Below are positions 1 through 8,739 of a DNA stretch of 64,000 bases, piece after piece; positions within the stretch are counted from its first letter, which is position 1; every line of letters starts with the position of its first letter. Below the pieces are notes generated by a model. The model saw nothing but the letters and a program-made list of their open reading frames with translations, searched no databases and was not told the origin of the DNA. Origin of the DNA: Planctomycetota bacterium (GTDB taxonomy: Bacteria > Planctomycetota > SZUA-567 > H5-PLA8); contig JABTUM010000002.1 in the NCBI GenBank assembly GCA_015075375.1, forward strand, positions 467,393 through 531,392, read 5' to 3'. The translations under genes were made by a program, and so were the position numbers.

Positions 1-56
1 CTGAAGGAGGGGAGGGAGTGAAGGCAATATAAGGAGCGTGAATGAGTTCTCTGGTC

Positions 57-464
57 TTAGGTGGCGAGCCAGAAATAGAAGGCATGAAGCATGAACTGAA
101 ACGCAATAATCAAGGCGCCTGTAGCCAACTCCATAGCCAGAGTACCTTCCTGTCGCTTTCGATAAATCCATTCTAGTGAATGCGCGGTAACCGTAAGTAC
201 GACCAGTCCTACATAGGCATTGATGGCGATGGCCCAACCGGCCGGGATGCTTGTGAGCGAAGAACTAGATTCATAATGAAGCGGTAGCCCACGGGCCGTG
301 TATTCCTCGTACTGAATCGATAGGCTGTTTAAGAAGAATAAGCACCCAGCGGTAAACAAGAGAATAATGCATGTACTGAGACGCAATTGGAATGGCGGCT
401 TGTTCGCCAGCTTTGTGGGCGAAATGGACCTAAATTTGGAGCTTCCAGAAGGTTCGCAAGCCAT
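57..464 (-). CDS. Small hypothetical membrane protein (135 aa)
   Basis: I do not recognise the family. The protein has three likely membrane segments, around residues 30-48, 78-97 and 115-133. Between the first two is a short polar loop rich in Ser/Tyr/Glu. The basic N-terminal stretch (about 25 residues) is not a cleavable signal peptide. The ATG at 464 is the only sensible start; a weak purine-rich stretch (gcgagg) precedes it. The local base composition is clearly lower in GC than the flanking genes, which may mean recent acquisition. It lies upstream of and opposite to tRNA-Arg. Function unknown. Confidence 0.55.
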   Translation of the reverse strand: MACEPSGSSKFRSISPTKLANKPPFQLRLSTCIILLFTAGCLFFLNSLSIQYEEYTARGLPLHYESSSSLTSIPAGWAIAINAYVGLVVLTVTAHSLEWIYRKRQEGTLAMELATGALIIAFQFMLHAFYFWLAT

Positions 465-505
465 ACCTCGCTATTCAAACGAAAAACCTAAGTCTTTTGC
501 CCCCA

Positions 506-534
506 TTGGCGCGGCCTAAAAGATGGCGTATATT
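506..534 (+). promoter_or_regulatory. Candidate sigma70-type promoter of tRNA-Arg
   Basis: TTGGCG at 506-511 and TATATT at 529-534 are separated by exactly 17 bases. The predicted start site near 541 would give a leader of about 35 bases before the tRNA. Seen by eye only. Confidence 0.45.
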
Positions 535-576
535 GACCTCGGCGTATGTGGCGGTCTATCCCGCCGCTCGCCCCGC

Positions 577-653
577 GTCCCCATAGCTCAACCGGACAGA
601 GCAGCGGATTTCTAATCCGCAGGTTGGAGGTTCGAGTCCTCCTGGGGACGCCA
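577..653 (+). tRNA. tRNA-Arg (anticodon TCT)
   Basis: A full cloverleaf can be drawn. The acceptor stem GTCCCCA (577-583) pairs with TGGGGAC (643-649). The D arm is closed by GCTC/GAGC. The anticodon stem GCGGA/TCCGC has loop TTTCTAA, so the anticodon is TCT, reading AGA. The T arm is GGAGG/CCTCC with loop TTCGAGT. The discriminator is G and CCA is encoded at 651-653. Confidence 0.95.
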
Positions 654-706
654 GCTCCTCACGACCCGGCTTGGGCGGCGGCTGGTTGAAACCGGAGCGA
701 AACGCT

Positions 707-3700
707 GTGGCCGACGGCCCGTCCTTTGCCCCGCTGGATCCGCGCAACGGGTATGTACCCCCTCGTTACCTCCTGCACCGACTCACCGAAGATTCCCCGC
801 GTGGCTGGTCGCGCGTGCCGCCGGTCATGCTTCTGACGGACCTGATGGGCGAGGAGGTTCCTGAGGCCGCGCCTTCCATCCGGCTGGCTTGGAATGCAAC
901 CGGCCTCTATCTACATGCCGCCTCGCCGGCGCCGCCGTGCCGCACGGTCGCCGAATGGACGCCCGAGCACCCGAAATTCTGGATGCAGGATCATGTGGAT
1001 CTGCGTGTAGGCCGGCCGGGGCAGAGCGATTGGCAGTGCATCGTCAGCGCCGGCGGGCGCGTGTGGGACAGCTTGGGACTCTGGAAAAAGTGCGCGTCCT
1101 TATCCGCAAGCGCCGAAGCGGCGGCTCATGGCTGGACGGTACGTGCGTACGTGGCGTGGCCGGATCTGGGGCTCGCTCCATGGTCGCCGGGAACGGTCGG
1201 GCGCGGACAGGTTGCGCATATGCGCTGGCCGGTTCCCGGGCACGAGATCCTGGCGCTGGCCGCCACCGAATTGGGTTTTGGCCAGACCGAACGCATGGCC
1301 GAGCTGGTTTGCGTGGAGCCCCAAGCCGCCTGGATCGAGCGGTTACGGATGCTCAAGCCACAGGCCATTCGCCCTTGGGTTTTGCCGGTGGGTTCGGCAC
1401 GCTACGAAGCCGAACTGAACGGCGAGGCCGCCGTATTACGCGGCGCGGCGCTCCTGCTTCGGACGGGCGCAGCCACGAGCGAGCATCGCGTCGAAGATCG
1501 CGGTGGACGCTTCTTGGCCGAATTCGATGGAATGCTTCGGCGGCCGGTATACTCCGAATGGTCCTTCGCGCTGCGGGATTCCGCGGGCCGCGAGTACGAG
1601 TTGGGCTCGTGCGTTTTGCGGGCCGGCGTGCCGAGCGTGAACGCTGCCGAGCTGAAGCCGCATCCGCGGTTGTTGTACGATGCGGACGCACTGAAGCGCT
1701 TTCCGCTTGCGCGTGAGCATCCGTTCAGCGCCGAGTTCCAGGATGCTTCGCGCGAGTTGCTGGCGCATGGCGCGCCTGCTGTGCCGAATACAGGTGCACG
1801 GGATCCCGCGACGTTTGATTTGAAGCCGGAAGACGGGAACTGGTTTCGCATCTGCAAGGAGTCGCTGCTGGGCGCGGGCGCTTCCGGAAGCCGCCCGGCG
1901 CCGGCGCGCATTTGGGGGCTGCTCGGTGCGCCGGCTCAAGCCGCCGCCGCGGGCGTCGTACAAGCCGTGAAGCCCACGCCGGAGCAACTGACGCCGCTCT
2001 TAAGCGCGTTCAACGCGTTGTTGCGGCGCGGAGACCTCTTCGACCGTGAAGCCTTCGCCGACGCGCGACTTCCGGCGGCGGCGGACGAGTTGCTGCGCCA
2101 AGCCGGGCGCCATCCGCTGGAGCCGTTCGAACTCGCGCGGCTCAACCGAATGCTTCTGAAGAGCGTGATCGAATGCCTGCATGTCTTCGGGGCCGATGCC
2201 GCCGGCATGCCTGCGCGGCACTTCGAACTCTGGCTTCACGATCGCGATCCCGCGCGCCTGGAACGGGCCACGGCGTGGGCGCGGCACGCGGCCGAGGTGT
2301 ATTTGCCGGAGCCGCATACGCATCTGCACGAAGGCATGCAAGCGGGCCATCTGGCTCTGGCGTACGATGCTTGGCGTGGGATGTTAAGCGAAGAGCAGCG
2401 CGCGGTATGGCGGCGGCTGGCCGATATATTCCTGCACCAGTTTATCGAGACGTCACGCGCTCGCGCATGGACTGTGACGTGCGTGCCCAACGCCAACCCG
2501 GTGGGCAACGGCGGATGCGGTTTGCTCGCGCTGGCGCTCTTGGGTGAACACGATCTGGCGGAAGAAGCACTCTACCGGGCGCGCCGGCACATTCGTATTT
2601 TTCTCGATTATTGCAGCGGCCCGGACGGCGGAAACACCGAAGGGGTCCAGTACTGGCAATACGGGACCGAGAACGCGCTGCGGTTCGCGTTGGGGCTGGA
2701 AAAGGCCTTGGGCTCCGCCGACGGCTTTTTCGAGCACCCGGCCTTCACGAAGGCCATGAACAACATCCGCGTCAGCCTTTGCAACGACGGCTGCCTGCAC
2801 GGCATGAACGATACGATCCCTATGCCGCTGGGTATGGCGTTGGCTTGGTTCAGTGCGCGCCGCTACGGCGATCGCTTCGGCGCATGGTACGGCGATCACG
2901 CGATGCGAACCTATCGGCGCTTGCAGCAGGCCGGCCGCGCTACGCCTTACAGGCCCGCCGCGGCGTGGGAATGGCTGCTGCGGCCGGACGGTCCGGAAGT
3001 CACCGATGCGGATCAGCCGCCGCTGCCGGTCTGCCTCGTGTTGAAGGACATCCAGTACGGTCTCGTGCGTTCTTCGCCGAATTGGCAGGCCGAGTTCACG
3101 GCGGGCCTGAAGGGCGCGCGCCCGCCCTTTACGCATCACCACCAGCACGACGCGGGCGCGATTGCGGTGGAGTACCAAGGCGAGCGGTTGTTGATCGATC
3201 CCGGGTACTACAAGCCGCAGCCCTCCGATCACAGCCTGCCACTCATCGACGGCCGCGGTCCCGGAGCGAACGGTGAATACGCGGCCGAGATTTACCATGC
3301 TGCGGAGGGAAGCGATTGGCGTTACCTGGCGGTTGATGCGACGCGCGCGTACGGATCCGCGGCGAGGCGCGTGCGCCGGCATCTGGTTCTGTTCTGCGGC
3401 TGGGGTGTGGCGATAGTGGACGATCTGGCCGGCGCACTCGGCGCGCCGGGACGCGTTTGTGCGCAGGTTCAAGCCGGCGGCGCCACCGAAGCCTTGGGTC
3501 CGTCGGCCTTCAGCATTCGCGGCGCTCAAGCCGCCCTGCGCGTGGACCTCCTGGGTCCGAGCGGCGTCTTGCGGCTGCTTCCAGAACGCTCCTTACACGA
3601 TACGCATTGGGGCTATCATTTCGCGGCCTGCCGGCTGTTTCCGGTACATTTTGATTACGCGGCCTCCGCCGGACCGCTTTTAACCTTGCTGCGAGACGGC

Positions 3701-3796
3701 TCTGCATCGGAGCCGCCAGCGATTCGGATCGAAGGCGGGGTATTACGCGTAACTCAGGCTGGCCGCGCACGCGAAGTCCGATTGGCGGGGCTTTAG
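707..3796 (+). CDS. Heparinase II/III-like polysaccharide lyase family protein
   Basis: Likely degrades or modifies an acidic polysaccharide. The N-terminal ~190 residues look like a CBM9/DOMON-type beta-sandwich (LAWNATGLYLH..., HVDLRVG). The middle is an alpha/alpha toroid of the alginate-lyase/heparinase type. The C-terminal half is the heparinase II/III beta-sandwich with the His-rich FTHHHQHDAG motif near residue 808, followed by LLIDPGYY. I chose GTG at 707 because GGAG lies 9 bases upstream; an in-frame TTG at 671 would add 12 residues but has no clear ribosome site. No signal peptide is visible from either start, which is odd for a lyase. The specific substrate cannot be told from sequence. 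It follows tRNA-Arg and no partner gene is adjacent. Confidence 0.8.
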   Translation: MADGPSFAPLDPRNGYVPPRYLLHRLTEDSPRGWSRVPPVMLLTDLMGEEVPEAAPSIRLAWNATGLYLHAASPAPPCRTVAEWTPEHPKFWMQDHVDLRVGRPGQSDWQCIVSAGGRVWDSLGLWKKCASLSASAEAAAHGWTVRAYVAWPDLGLAPWSPGTVGRGQVAHMRWPVPGHEILALAATELGFGQTERMAELVCVEPQAAWIERLRMLKPQAIRPWVLPVGSARYEAELNGEAAVLRGAALLLRTGAATSEHRVEDRGGRFLAEFDGMLRRPVYSEWSFALRDSAGREYELGSCVLRAGVPSVNAAELKPHPRLLYDADALKRFPLAREHPFSAEFQDASRELLAHGAPAVPNTGARDPATFDLKPEDGNWFRICKESLLGAGASGSRPAPARIWGLLGAPAQAAAAGVVQAVKPTPEQLTPLLSAFNALLRRGDLFDREAFADARLPAAADELLRQAGRHPLEPFELARLNRMLLKSVIECLHVFGADAAGMPARHFELWLHDRDPARLERATAWARHAAEVYLPEPHTHLHEGMQAGHLALAYDAWRGMLSEEQRAVWRRLADIFLHQFIETSRARAWTVTCVPNANPVGNGGCGLLALALLGEHDLAEEALYRARRHIRIFLDYCSGPDGGNTEGVQYWQYGTENALRFALGLEKALGSADGFFEHPAFTKAMNNIRVSLCNDGCLHGMNDTIPMPLGMALAWFSARRYGDRFGAWYGDHAMRTYRRLQQAGRATPYRPAAAWEWLLRPDGPEVTDADQPPLPVCLVLKDIQYGLVRSSPNWQAEFTAGLKGARPPFTHHHQHDAGAIAVEYQGERLLIDPGYYKPQPSDHSLPLIDGRGPGANGEYAAEIYHAAEGSDWRYLAVDATRAYGSAARRVRRHLVLFCGWGVAIVDDLAGALGAPGRVCAQVQAGGATEALGPSAFSIRGAQAALRVDLLGPSGVLRLLPERSLHDTHWGYHFAACRLFPVHFDYAASAGPLLTLLRDGSASEPPAIRIEGGVLRVTQAGRAREVRLAGL

Positions 3797-3983
3797 TTTC
3801 TGCGGGCCGTTTGCGTGTGGCGCAGACTTCCGTAATTCGTTGCTAACCGACCCGTAGATAAGGCTTTACATCTTTCTAGGGTGGCGCTTGCCTTTTCCTG
3901 TCTTAAGTTGAGGATCTCGCGGCACTTGCCTGGTAGTTCGGCTATTCGTCATGGGGCAGGTGCTACAGGTTCAGGAGTTGGGC

Positions 3984-5723
3984 ATGGGCGGTTCGATGGC
4001 CGAAGCGACGGCGACGACGGTTCCGGCCCCGGTTACGGAGCCGGAAGCGCCGCCCCAAGCCGAATTATGGGGAGCGCAGGGCCGCGCGCCGTGGTGGGCG
4101 AACCTCCATTTTGTCGTCTCGTGGCTGGCCGGATTGATGGCATTCATTTTAGGTACGGTGGCCGGCGGGATGGCGATGGCGACGGCCAATCCGGGGGTCT
4201 TCGCGTTTGCCGGCACGGCTTTCTGGTGCGGGATCTGCTGGATGGCCGCGGCGAATCGGCTGCGTAAGGACTTACGCTGGCCGCTGGTCTGGGTGCTCGC
4301 ATCGGCGGTCTGGCTGGGCATCCTGGCCATGCGCGGTTTTCAGGATCTGGAAAGCTTTCACGCGCTGCTCGAAGAATCCCAGCCGAACGTAATCACCGCG
4401 CTGCGGTACTTCGCGGTACTGGGAGCGGGGTTGGTTTTCGGCTGCGCCTTACGCTTGGCGCGCAAAGAGACGCATATCACGGACGGGCGGCGCCCCAACA
4501 AGAGCTGGTTGGCGGCAGGCGCGGCCGGATTCGCGGTCTTGCTTGGATTGCCCTGGGTGCTGCCCAGCCGCTGGCACGCCGCCGCGGAACGCGAGGTCAC
4601 GCAGCTCCTTGGCCGGCATCCGGCCATGAACGAACCCAAAGTGATGCTGGGCGCGTACATGACGCCGCTCTTCGGGGAAGTCTTCCGGGCGCATCATGTG
4701 GGGCTGGTGAGCCAGGAAGATATCGCAGCCGCGTGCCATGCCGAGGTGGATGCGGCTCTGGCGTCCGGAGCCAAGGTGGTTTTCTTCCGGGCGACGCAGG
4801 TTGGAGATACACCGGACGAAGTGGATACGAAGCTGCTGGTCGACTTGGCGGAGAAGGTGCGACAGAAGGACGCGGCGGTGGTCCTGATCGATGTCCCGCC
4901 CGCGCACCGCGGGGCCGACCTCGAGCAGCCGTGGAAGACCTTTCTCAGCCGCCATTTCCGGCGCATCGAACGGCTGGACCGGCAGGTCAAACCGGACGCC
5001 TACATGATCACCTCCGCGATTTACGGTTACCACCGCATGGGCGAAATCGTGGGTACGTATGCGGTCAAGTTCCATCACACGGCTTGGGAAGAGCATCTGG
5101 TGCAGATGGCCACCGAACTAAAGCGCACCCGGCCCGAGCGCCTGGTCGGGGTGGGATTGCAAACTTGGATTCCGGAAGATACCGAGCAATTCATGCGCAT
5201 GCTGGGCAAGGACGAGATCGATATCATCGGCGTGAGCTGCTTCGATACCGCGTCGCAGGCGTCGATCGAACGGCAGATCCTCTCGCACGGGCATCCGGAG
5301 CAGTACGGCCAGCGCCTCTGGCTCTACGGGACCGCTTACGGGCATCCGGTGGGGGGCGACCGCACGCCCGAACTGGAAGCGAAGTGGGCGGATGCGATGG
5401 TCGGCTGGGCGCAGAGAAACAGCGTGGACGCGGTGGGGTTGTCGGCTTGGGGCGGAAGTGTCCCCGGCGGCCACGCGCGCATGCTGGCGCAGGGCCAATT
5501 GGGCCGGCGCTGGGCCGAGGCCAACGGGAAGCTCTCGCCGCTGGGCGAGGCTTTTAAGGCCTTGAGTGATCAAGCCTCCCGAGGGTGGGGGGACGAGCGC
5601 CCGAAGTACGTGCTGCCCGATCGTTTGCCCAAGCCTAAGCTGGAACCCAAGACCGAGGATCCCGATTCGCCGGAACATCCCAAGCGTCCCGGCAAGAAGG
5701 ACGAGCCGGCGGCGACTTCCTGA
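3984..5723 (+). CDS. Membrane-anchored TIM-barrel (glycosidase-like) protein
   Basis: The N-terminal 200 residues carry about five hydrophobic segments (roughly 42-66, 72-92, 98-116, 138-158 and 173-193). The rest reads as a (beta/alpha)8 glycosidase-like domain, with strand motifs such as LGAYMTPLFGEV, GVGLQTWIPED, IDIIGVSCFD, LWLYGTAYG and DAVGLSAWGG. I do not see the usual Asn-Glu acid/base pair of clan GH-A, so catalysis is uncertain. The tail is Lys/Pro/Glu-rich. ATG at 3984 is preferred because AGGAG sits 6 bases upstream; ATG at 3951 and 3996 are also in frame. The next gene, an FHA protein, follows in the same direction after about 80 bases. Specific function unknown. Confidence 0.6.
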   Translation: MGGSMAEATATTVPAPVTEPEAPPQAELWGAQGRAPWWANLHFVVSWLAGLMAFILGTVAGGMAMATANPGVFAFAGTAFWCGICWMAAANRLRKDLRWPLVWVLASAVWLGILAMRGFQDLESFHALLEESQPNVITALRYFAVLGAGLVFGCALRLARKETHITDGRRPNKSWLAAGAAGFAVLLGLPWVLPSRWHAAAEREVTQLLGRHPAMNEPKVMLGAYMTPLFGEVFRAHHVGLVSQEDIAAACHAEVDAALASGAKVVFFRATQVGDTPDEVDTKLLVDLAEKVRQKDAAVVLIDVPPAHRGADLEQPWKTFLSRHFRRIERLDRQVKPDAYMITSAIYGYHRMGEIVGTYAVKFHHTAWEEHLVQMATELKRTRPERLVGVGLQTWIPEDTEQFMRMLGKDEIDIIGVSCFDTASQASIERQILSHGHPEQYGQRLWLYGTAYGHPVGGDRTPELEAKWADAMVGWAQRNSVDAVGLSAWGGSVPGGHARMLAQGQLGRRWAEANGKLSPLGEAFKALSDQASRGWGDERPKYVLPDRLPKPKLEPKTEDPDSPEHPKRPGKKDEPAATS

Positions 5724-5804
5724 GGGCCCGCCGTGCTTTCCCCTCGCGCGGGAAGCGTGTACAATAGTCGCGTCTAACGGTTTCGGGCGGGTTCCCATTC
5801 GCAT

Positions 5805-7346
5805 ATGCGCAAGCTGATTCCAAGTTCCGATGGCGCGAAGCCCATCCCCGTGCGCAACGGGTTGACGGTCGGCAGCGAAGCGGACAACGGGCTGTGCCTG
5901 AGCGGTCCGAAGGTCCAGGACCGGCATGCCGTGTTCTCGATGGTCGGTCCCTATGTCTTTATCGAAGATCTCGATTCGGATCACGGCACGCTGGTGAACG
6001 GCAAGAAGATTCGCCGCACGAAGATTCAGAAGGGCGACAAGATCGAGATCGGCGGCCATGCGCTGACCTACGACGAAGACGATCAGCCGGAGCCCGAAGC
6101 GGCCAAGCCCGCCGCTTCGGCTACCAAAGCGCCCGCGGCCAAGCCCGCGGCTTCGGGGAAAGCCGCGCCGGCCGTCCAAGCGCCGGCGGGCGCCAAGCCA
6201 TCTTCGGCGGTAAAGCCCGCGGGTCCGGCGAAATCCAGCGGCAATGTGAAGCCGGGGGCATCCAGCGCCCGGGCGCCCGCGGCTGGCGGTCCCAAGGCCT
6301 CGGGCAGTGCGGCGGTTCCGCCCAAAAACGCCACCAGCGGTCCGCAGCGCATCCGTCTGGCGGGCATGCCTCAGTCTTCGAATGCCGGTCCTGCACCGGG
6401 CGGTTCGGGCGTGCGCGACGCGACCGGTCGATTGTCCGTGTCCGGAAAGGGCGGGGCGGGTGGTTCGGCCGGTGGCCGCAAGCCATCCGAGCGCGGTATA
6501 CAGCCGGCGGCGCGCATCAGCGACCGGCAGACCGCGATGCTCAGTTCCACACGCCTAAGCGCCGCGGCGGACGAGGCCGCACGCGCTTCGATCAGCGCAC
6601 GCTCCGCGCCCGCGGACGCCGTTCCGTTTCGCAAAATGACCAAAATCGGGATCGCCGTGATGGCGCTCCTGGTCGTGGTGCCGCTCATCGTCGTGGTGGG
6701 CGTGCCGCAGTACAAACGCTGGCAGCAGGCCAACGACAAGCGAACCGAAGCCGAAAAAGAGCTCGAGGCCGCGCTGGAACGCATGCTGAACGAGCCGGTC
6801 AAGGATCCCGCCGATCTCAAGCTGGCGTACGATATCTTGCAGAAGCGCGTCAAGAAGTGGGACGATCTGGAAGAATTCATGGGGCCGCCGGCGCTGCGCT
6901 TTCAGGATAAAATCCGGCTCTGGGATTCCAAGCGCGGCTCTTTTTTCCAGGAAGGCATCGAGTTCCGCGCGTACTACGTCAAGAATCCCCTGCATGGCGG
7001 GTTCGACGAGAGCGCCAATATCCTGACCGTCCTGCTGTACGAAGAAGATGCGAACGAACGAGTCAATTTTCTCGGCACGCGGAATTACGCCAAAACGGAC
7101 GCCGGACCCGTGGAGGTGGCGCCGGATCGTACCAGCCAGCCACCGCCGGAAAACCCGCCAACGCCGGAAGGAACGCCGGCTGAGGTTCCGCCAGGTGCGG
7201 AACCCGGCGCCGAACCGGCCCCCGCAACCGAACCGGCACCCGGAACGGAGCCTGCACCCGGAACGGAACCTGCACCCGGTACCGATCCAACCGCCGCTCC
7301 GAATCCCGACCCGGCTCCGGAAGGTACGCCTCCACCGCCCCCCTAA
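5805..7346 (+). CDS. FHA-domain membrane protein with long Ala/Pro linker
   Basis: Residues about 15-80 form a forkhead-associated domain: the GLTVGSE..., DRHAVF and DSDHGTLVNG motifs are those that bind phosphothreonine. A low-complexity Ala/Lys/Pro/Ser linker follows (about 85-270), then one transmembrane helix at about 280-302. Beyond it is a charged helical region, a globular part ending in VNFLGTRNYAK, and a Pro/Glu tail with repeated PAPGTE units. The topology places the FHA domain in the cytoplasm, linked to an external domain. No kinase gene is adjacent. The downstream neighbour is convergent. Partner unknown. Confidence 0.75.
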   Translation: MRKLIPSSDGAKPIPVRNGLTVGSEADNGLCLSGPKVQDRHAVFSMVGPYVFIEDLDSDHGTLVNGKKIRRTKIQKGDKIEIGGHALTYDEDDQPEPEAAKPAASATKAPAAKPAASGKAAPAVQAPAGAKPSSAVKPAGPAKSSGNVKPGASSARAPAAGGPKASGSAAVPPKNATSGPQRIRLAGMPQSSNAGPAPGGSGVRDATGRLSVSGKGGAGGSAGGRKPSERGIQPAARISDRQTAMLSSTRLSAAADEAARASISARSAPADAVPFRKMTKIGIAVMALLVVVPLIVVVGVPQYKRWQQANDKRTEAEKELEAALERMLNEPVKDPADLKLAYDILQKRVKKWDDLEEFMGPPALRFQDKIRLWDSKRGSFFQEGIEFRAYYVKNPLHGGFDESANILTVLLYEEDANERVNFLGTRNYAKTDAGPVEVAPDRTSQPPPENPPTPEGTPAEVPPGAEPGAEPAPATEPAPGTEPAPGTEPAPGTDPTAAPNPDPAPEGTPPPPP

Positions 7347-7362
7347 AGGCATCGGCAGGCCG

Positions 7363-7659
7363 CTAGAGTTTCGCTTCGACGCTCCGCACCTTTTCATCCA
7401 TCGTTTGAGCGCGGTCGGTTCGGGTGCCGAATTTCAACGTGCTGGTGATGCGCGGGGCTCCTGCGGCGTGGACGGCTTCGTGGCAGCGCCGGATCGCATC
7501 GAAGACGGCTTCCCATTCTCCTTCAATATTCGTCCCGTAAGCGTGCAGCCGGGTGTTCAGTCCTGCATCCTTGAGAATCTTCTCGCAGATCGCGACATAG
7601 GGCGAGACGGAGACGCCTACGCCCAGCGGAACGAGACAGAAATCGGCGATCACCTTCAT
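7363..7659 (-). CDS. Thiamine-binding protein family (MTH1187/YkoF, DUF77-like)
   Basis: This 98-residue protein starts MKVIADFCLVPLGVG and contains PYVAICEKILKDAG, LHAYGTNIEGEWE and AIRRCHEAVH, a pattern typical of the small ferredoxin-like MTH1187/UPF0045 family that binds thiamine or related molecules. The ATG at 7659 has GGGAGG eight bases upstream; a longer in-frame start would run into the Maf gene on the other strand. The C-terminal ~20 residues are charged. It is convergent with the FHA gene and divergent from maf (the starts are about 80 bases apart). Transport or salvage roles are known for relatives but not shown here. Confidence 0.8.
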   Translation of the reverse strand: MKVIADFCLVPLGVGVSVSPYVAICEKILKDAGLNTRLHAYGTNIEGEWEAVFDAIRRCHEAVHAAGAPRITSTLKFGTRTDRAQTMDEKVRSVEAKL

Positions 7660-7738
7660 GGCGTTATCCTCCCAGGCGGTTCGGCTTGGAGTATAACGGA
7701 AGGACTCGGATGAGCGTCCACCAACCGGCGGAAGAGCC

Positions 7739-8317
7739 ATGCCCGAATTGATCCTCGCAAGCACCTCCCCCTATCGGCGTGAATTGTTCACGCGGCTGGG
7801 GATTCCGTTTCGTTGCGAAGCGCCCGTGTGCGACGAAGAAGCCATCAAGAAGGAGGGCCACGCGCCGCGCGAACTGGCCGAACGGCTGGCCGCGCTGAAA
7901 GCCCAAAGCTTGGCCGGAAAGCACCCCGGGGCGATCCTGATCGGCTCCGATCAATTGGCCAGCGGTCCGGCGGGCATACTCGGCAAGCCCGGCACGCGCG
8001 CGGCGGCGCTCGCGCAACTGGAGGCCCTTAGCGGACGGACGCACGAATTGATCACGGCCTTGGCGGTTTGGCGAGACGGGCGGCTCTGGATGCATACCGA
8101 TGTCGCGCGCTTGACCATGCGCGCGCTTACGCGAGCGGAGCTCGAACGTTACGTCGATGCCGATCGGCCTTTTGATTGCGCGGGGAGCTACCGCTTGGAA
8201 GCCCGCGGTATCGCGCTCTTTGAGCGAATCGACGCGGAGGACCATTCGGCCATCGTGGGCCTGCCCTTGATGGCGCTGGCGGGACAACTTCGAACGCTGG
8301 GGCTGGAAGTGCCGTAA
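7739..8317 (+). CDS. maf: Maf/YceF-type nucleoside triphosphate pyrophosphatase
   Basis: The protein has 192 residues, the usual Maf length. It shows the N-terminal signature ASTSPYRREL, the catalytic region GSDQLA, the LxGRTHELITAL element and the C-terminal DCAGSYRLEARGIALFERI block. Maf proteins hydrolyse non-canonical or methylated nucleoside triphosphates (house-cleaning). YceF-like members prefer m7GTP, and the SDQ motif here fits that side better than YhdE, but this assignment is inferred. The ATG at 7739 is directly followed by the conserved motif. The stop codon abuts the shared hairpin terminator before rpmG. Confidence 0.9.
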   Translation: MPELILASTSPYRRELFTRLGIPFRCEAPVCDEEAIKKEGHAPRELAERLAALKAQSLAGKHPGAILIGSDQLASGPAGILGKPGTRAAALAQLEALSGRTHELITALAVWRDGRLWMHTDVARLTMRALTRAELERYVDADRPFDCAGSYRLEARGIALFERIDAEDHSAIVGLPLMALAGQLRTLGLEVP

Positions 8318-8345
8318 AATAAAACGCCCCGCCGTAAAGCGGGGC
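8314..8345 (-). terminator. Intrinsic terminator of rpmG (minus strand)
   Basis: GCCCCGC (8326-8332) pairs with GCGGGGC (8339-8345) around a 6-base loop. Read on the minus strand it is followed by a T-rich tract (GTTTTATTTTA). It overlaps the end of maf and may serve both convergent genes. Confidence 0.8.
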
Positions 8346-8375
8346 CGAGTTCAGCAAGAACGAAACATCACGCGA

Positions 8376-8546
8376 TTACTTAATCCGCGCTTCCTTGAAG
8401 AGCACGCGCTTTCGCACCACCGGGTCGAACTTGATCAGTTCCAGCTTCTCGGTCGTATTGCGGCGATTCTTGGTGGTCGTGTAGAAGTACGAAGAAACGC
8501 TCGAAACCATACGGATCTTTTCGCGCGCGCCGGATGACTTGGCCAT
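8376..8546 (-). CDS. rpmG: 50S ribosomal protein L33
   Basis: A 56-residue basic protein of the large ribosomal subunit. Characteristic stretches are REKIRMVSS, SYFYTTTKNRRNTTEKLEL and KFDPVVRKRVLFKEARIK. Both CxxC pairs of the zinc-binding form are absent, so this is the Cys-less form (type associated with zinc independence). The ATG at 8546 has AAGGAG eight bases upstream. The gene stands alone on the minus strand and ends at the hairpin terminator shared with maf. Confidence 0.95.
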   Translation of the reverse strand: MAKSSGAREKIRMVSSVSSYFYTTTKNRRNTTEKLELIKFDPVVRKRVLFKEARIK

Positions 8547-8739
8547 CTGAACCACTCCTTGCAAACCAGGTGCACCGCCGCCTAGTCAGGCAGGCGGAAA
8601 GAGGGAGAGGATAGGTGCACGGGCGCGGTTGTCAAGTCCCATGTGCACTGCGGGGGGCACCGTCACCCAAGTGGCTTGGGTTTTGCTGCTTATAGGTTTA
8701 GGTGCATGAAGTGTCCGTAGTTCTGGAAGGTGGCAACGC

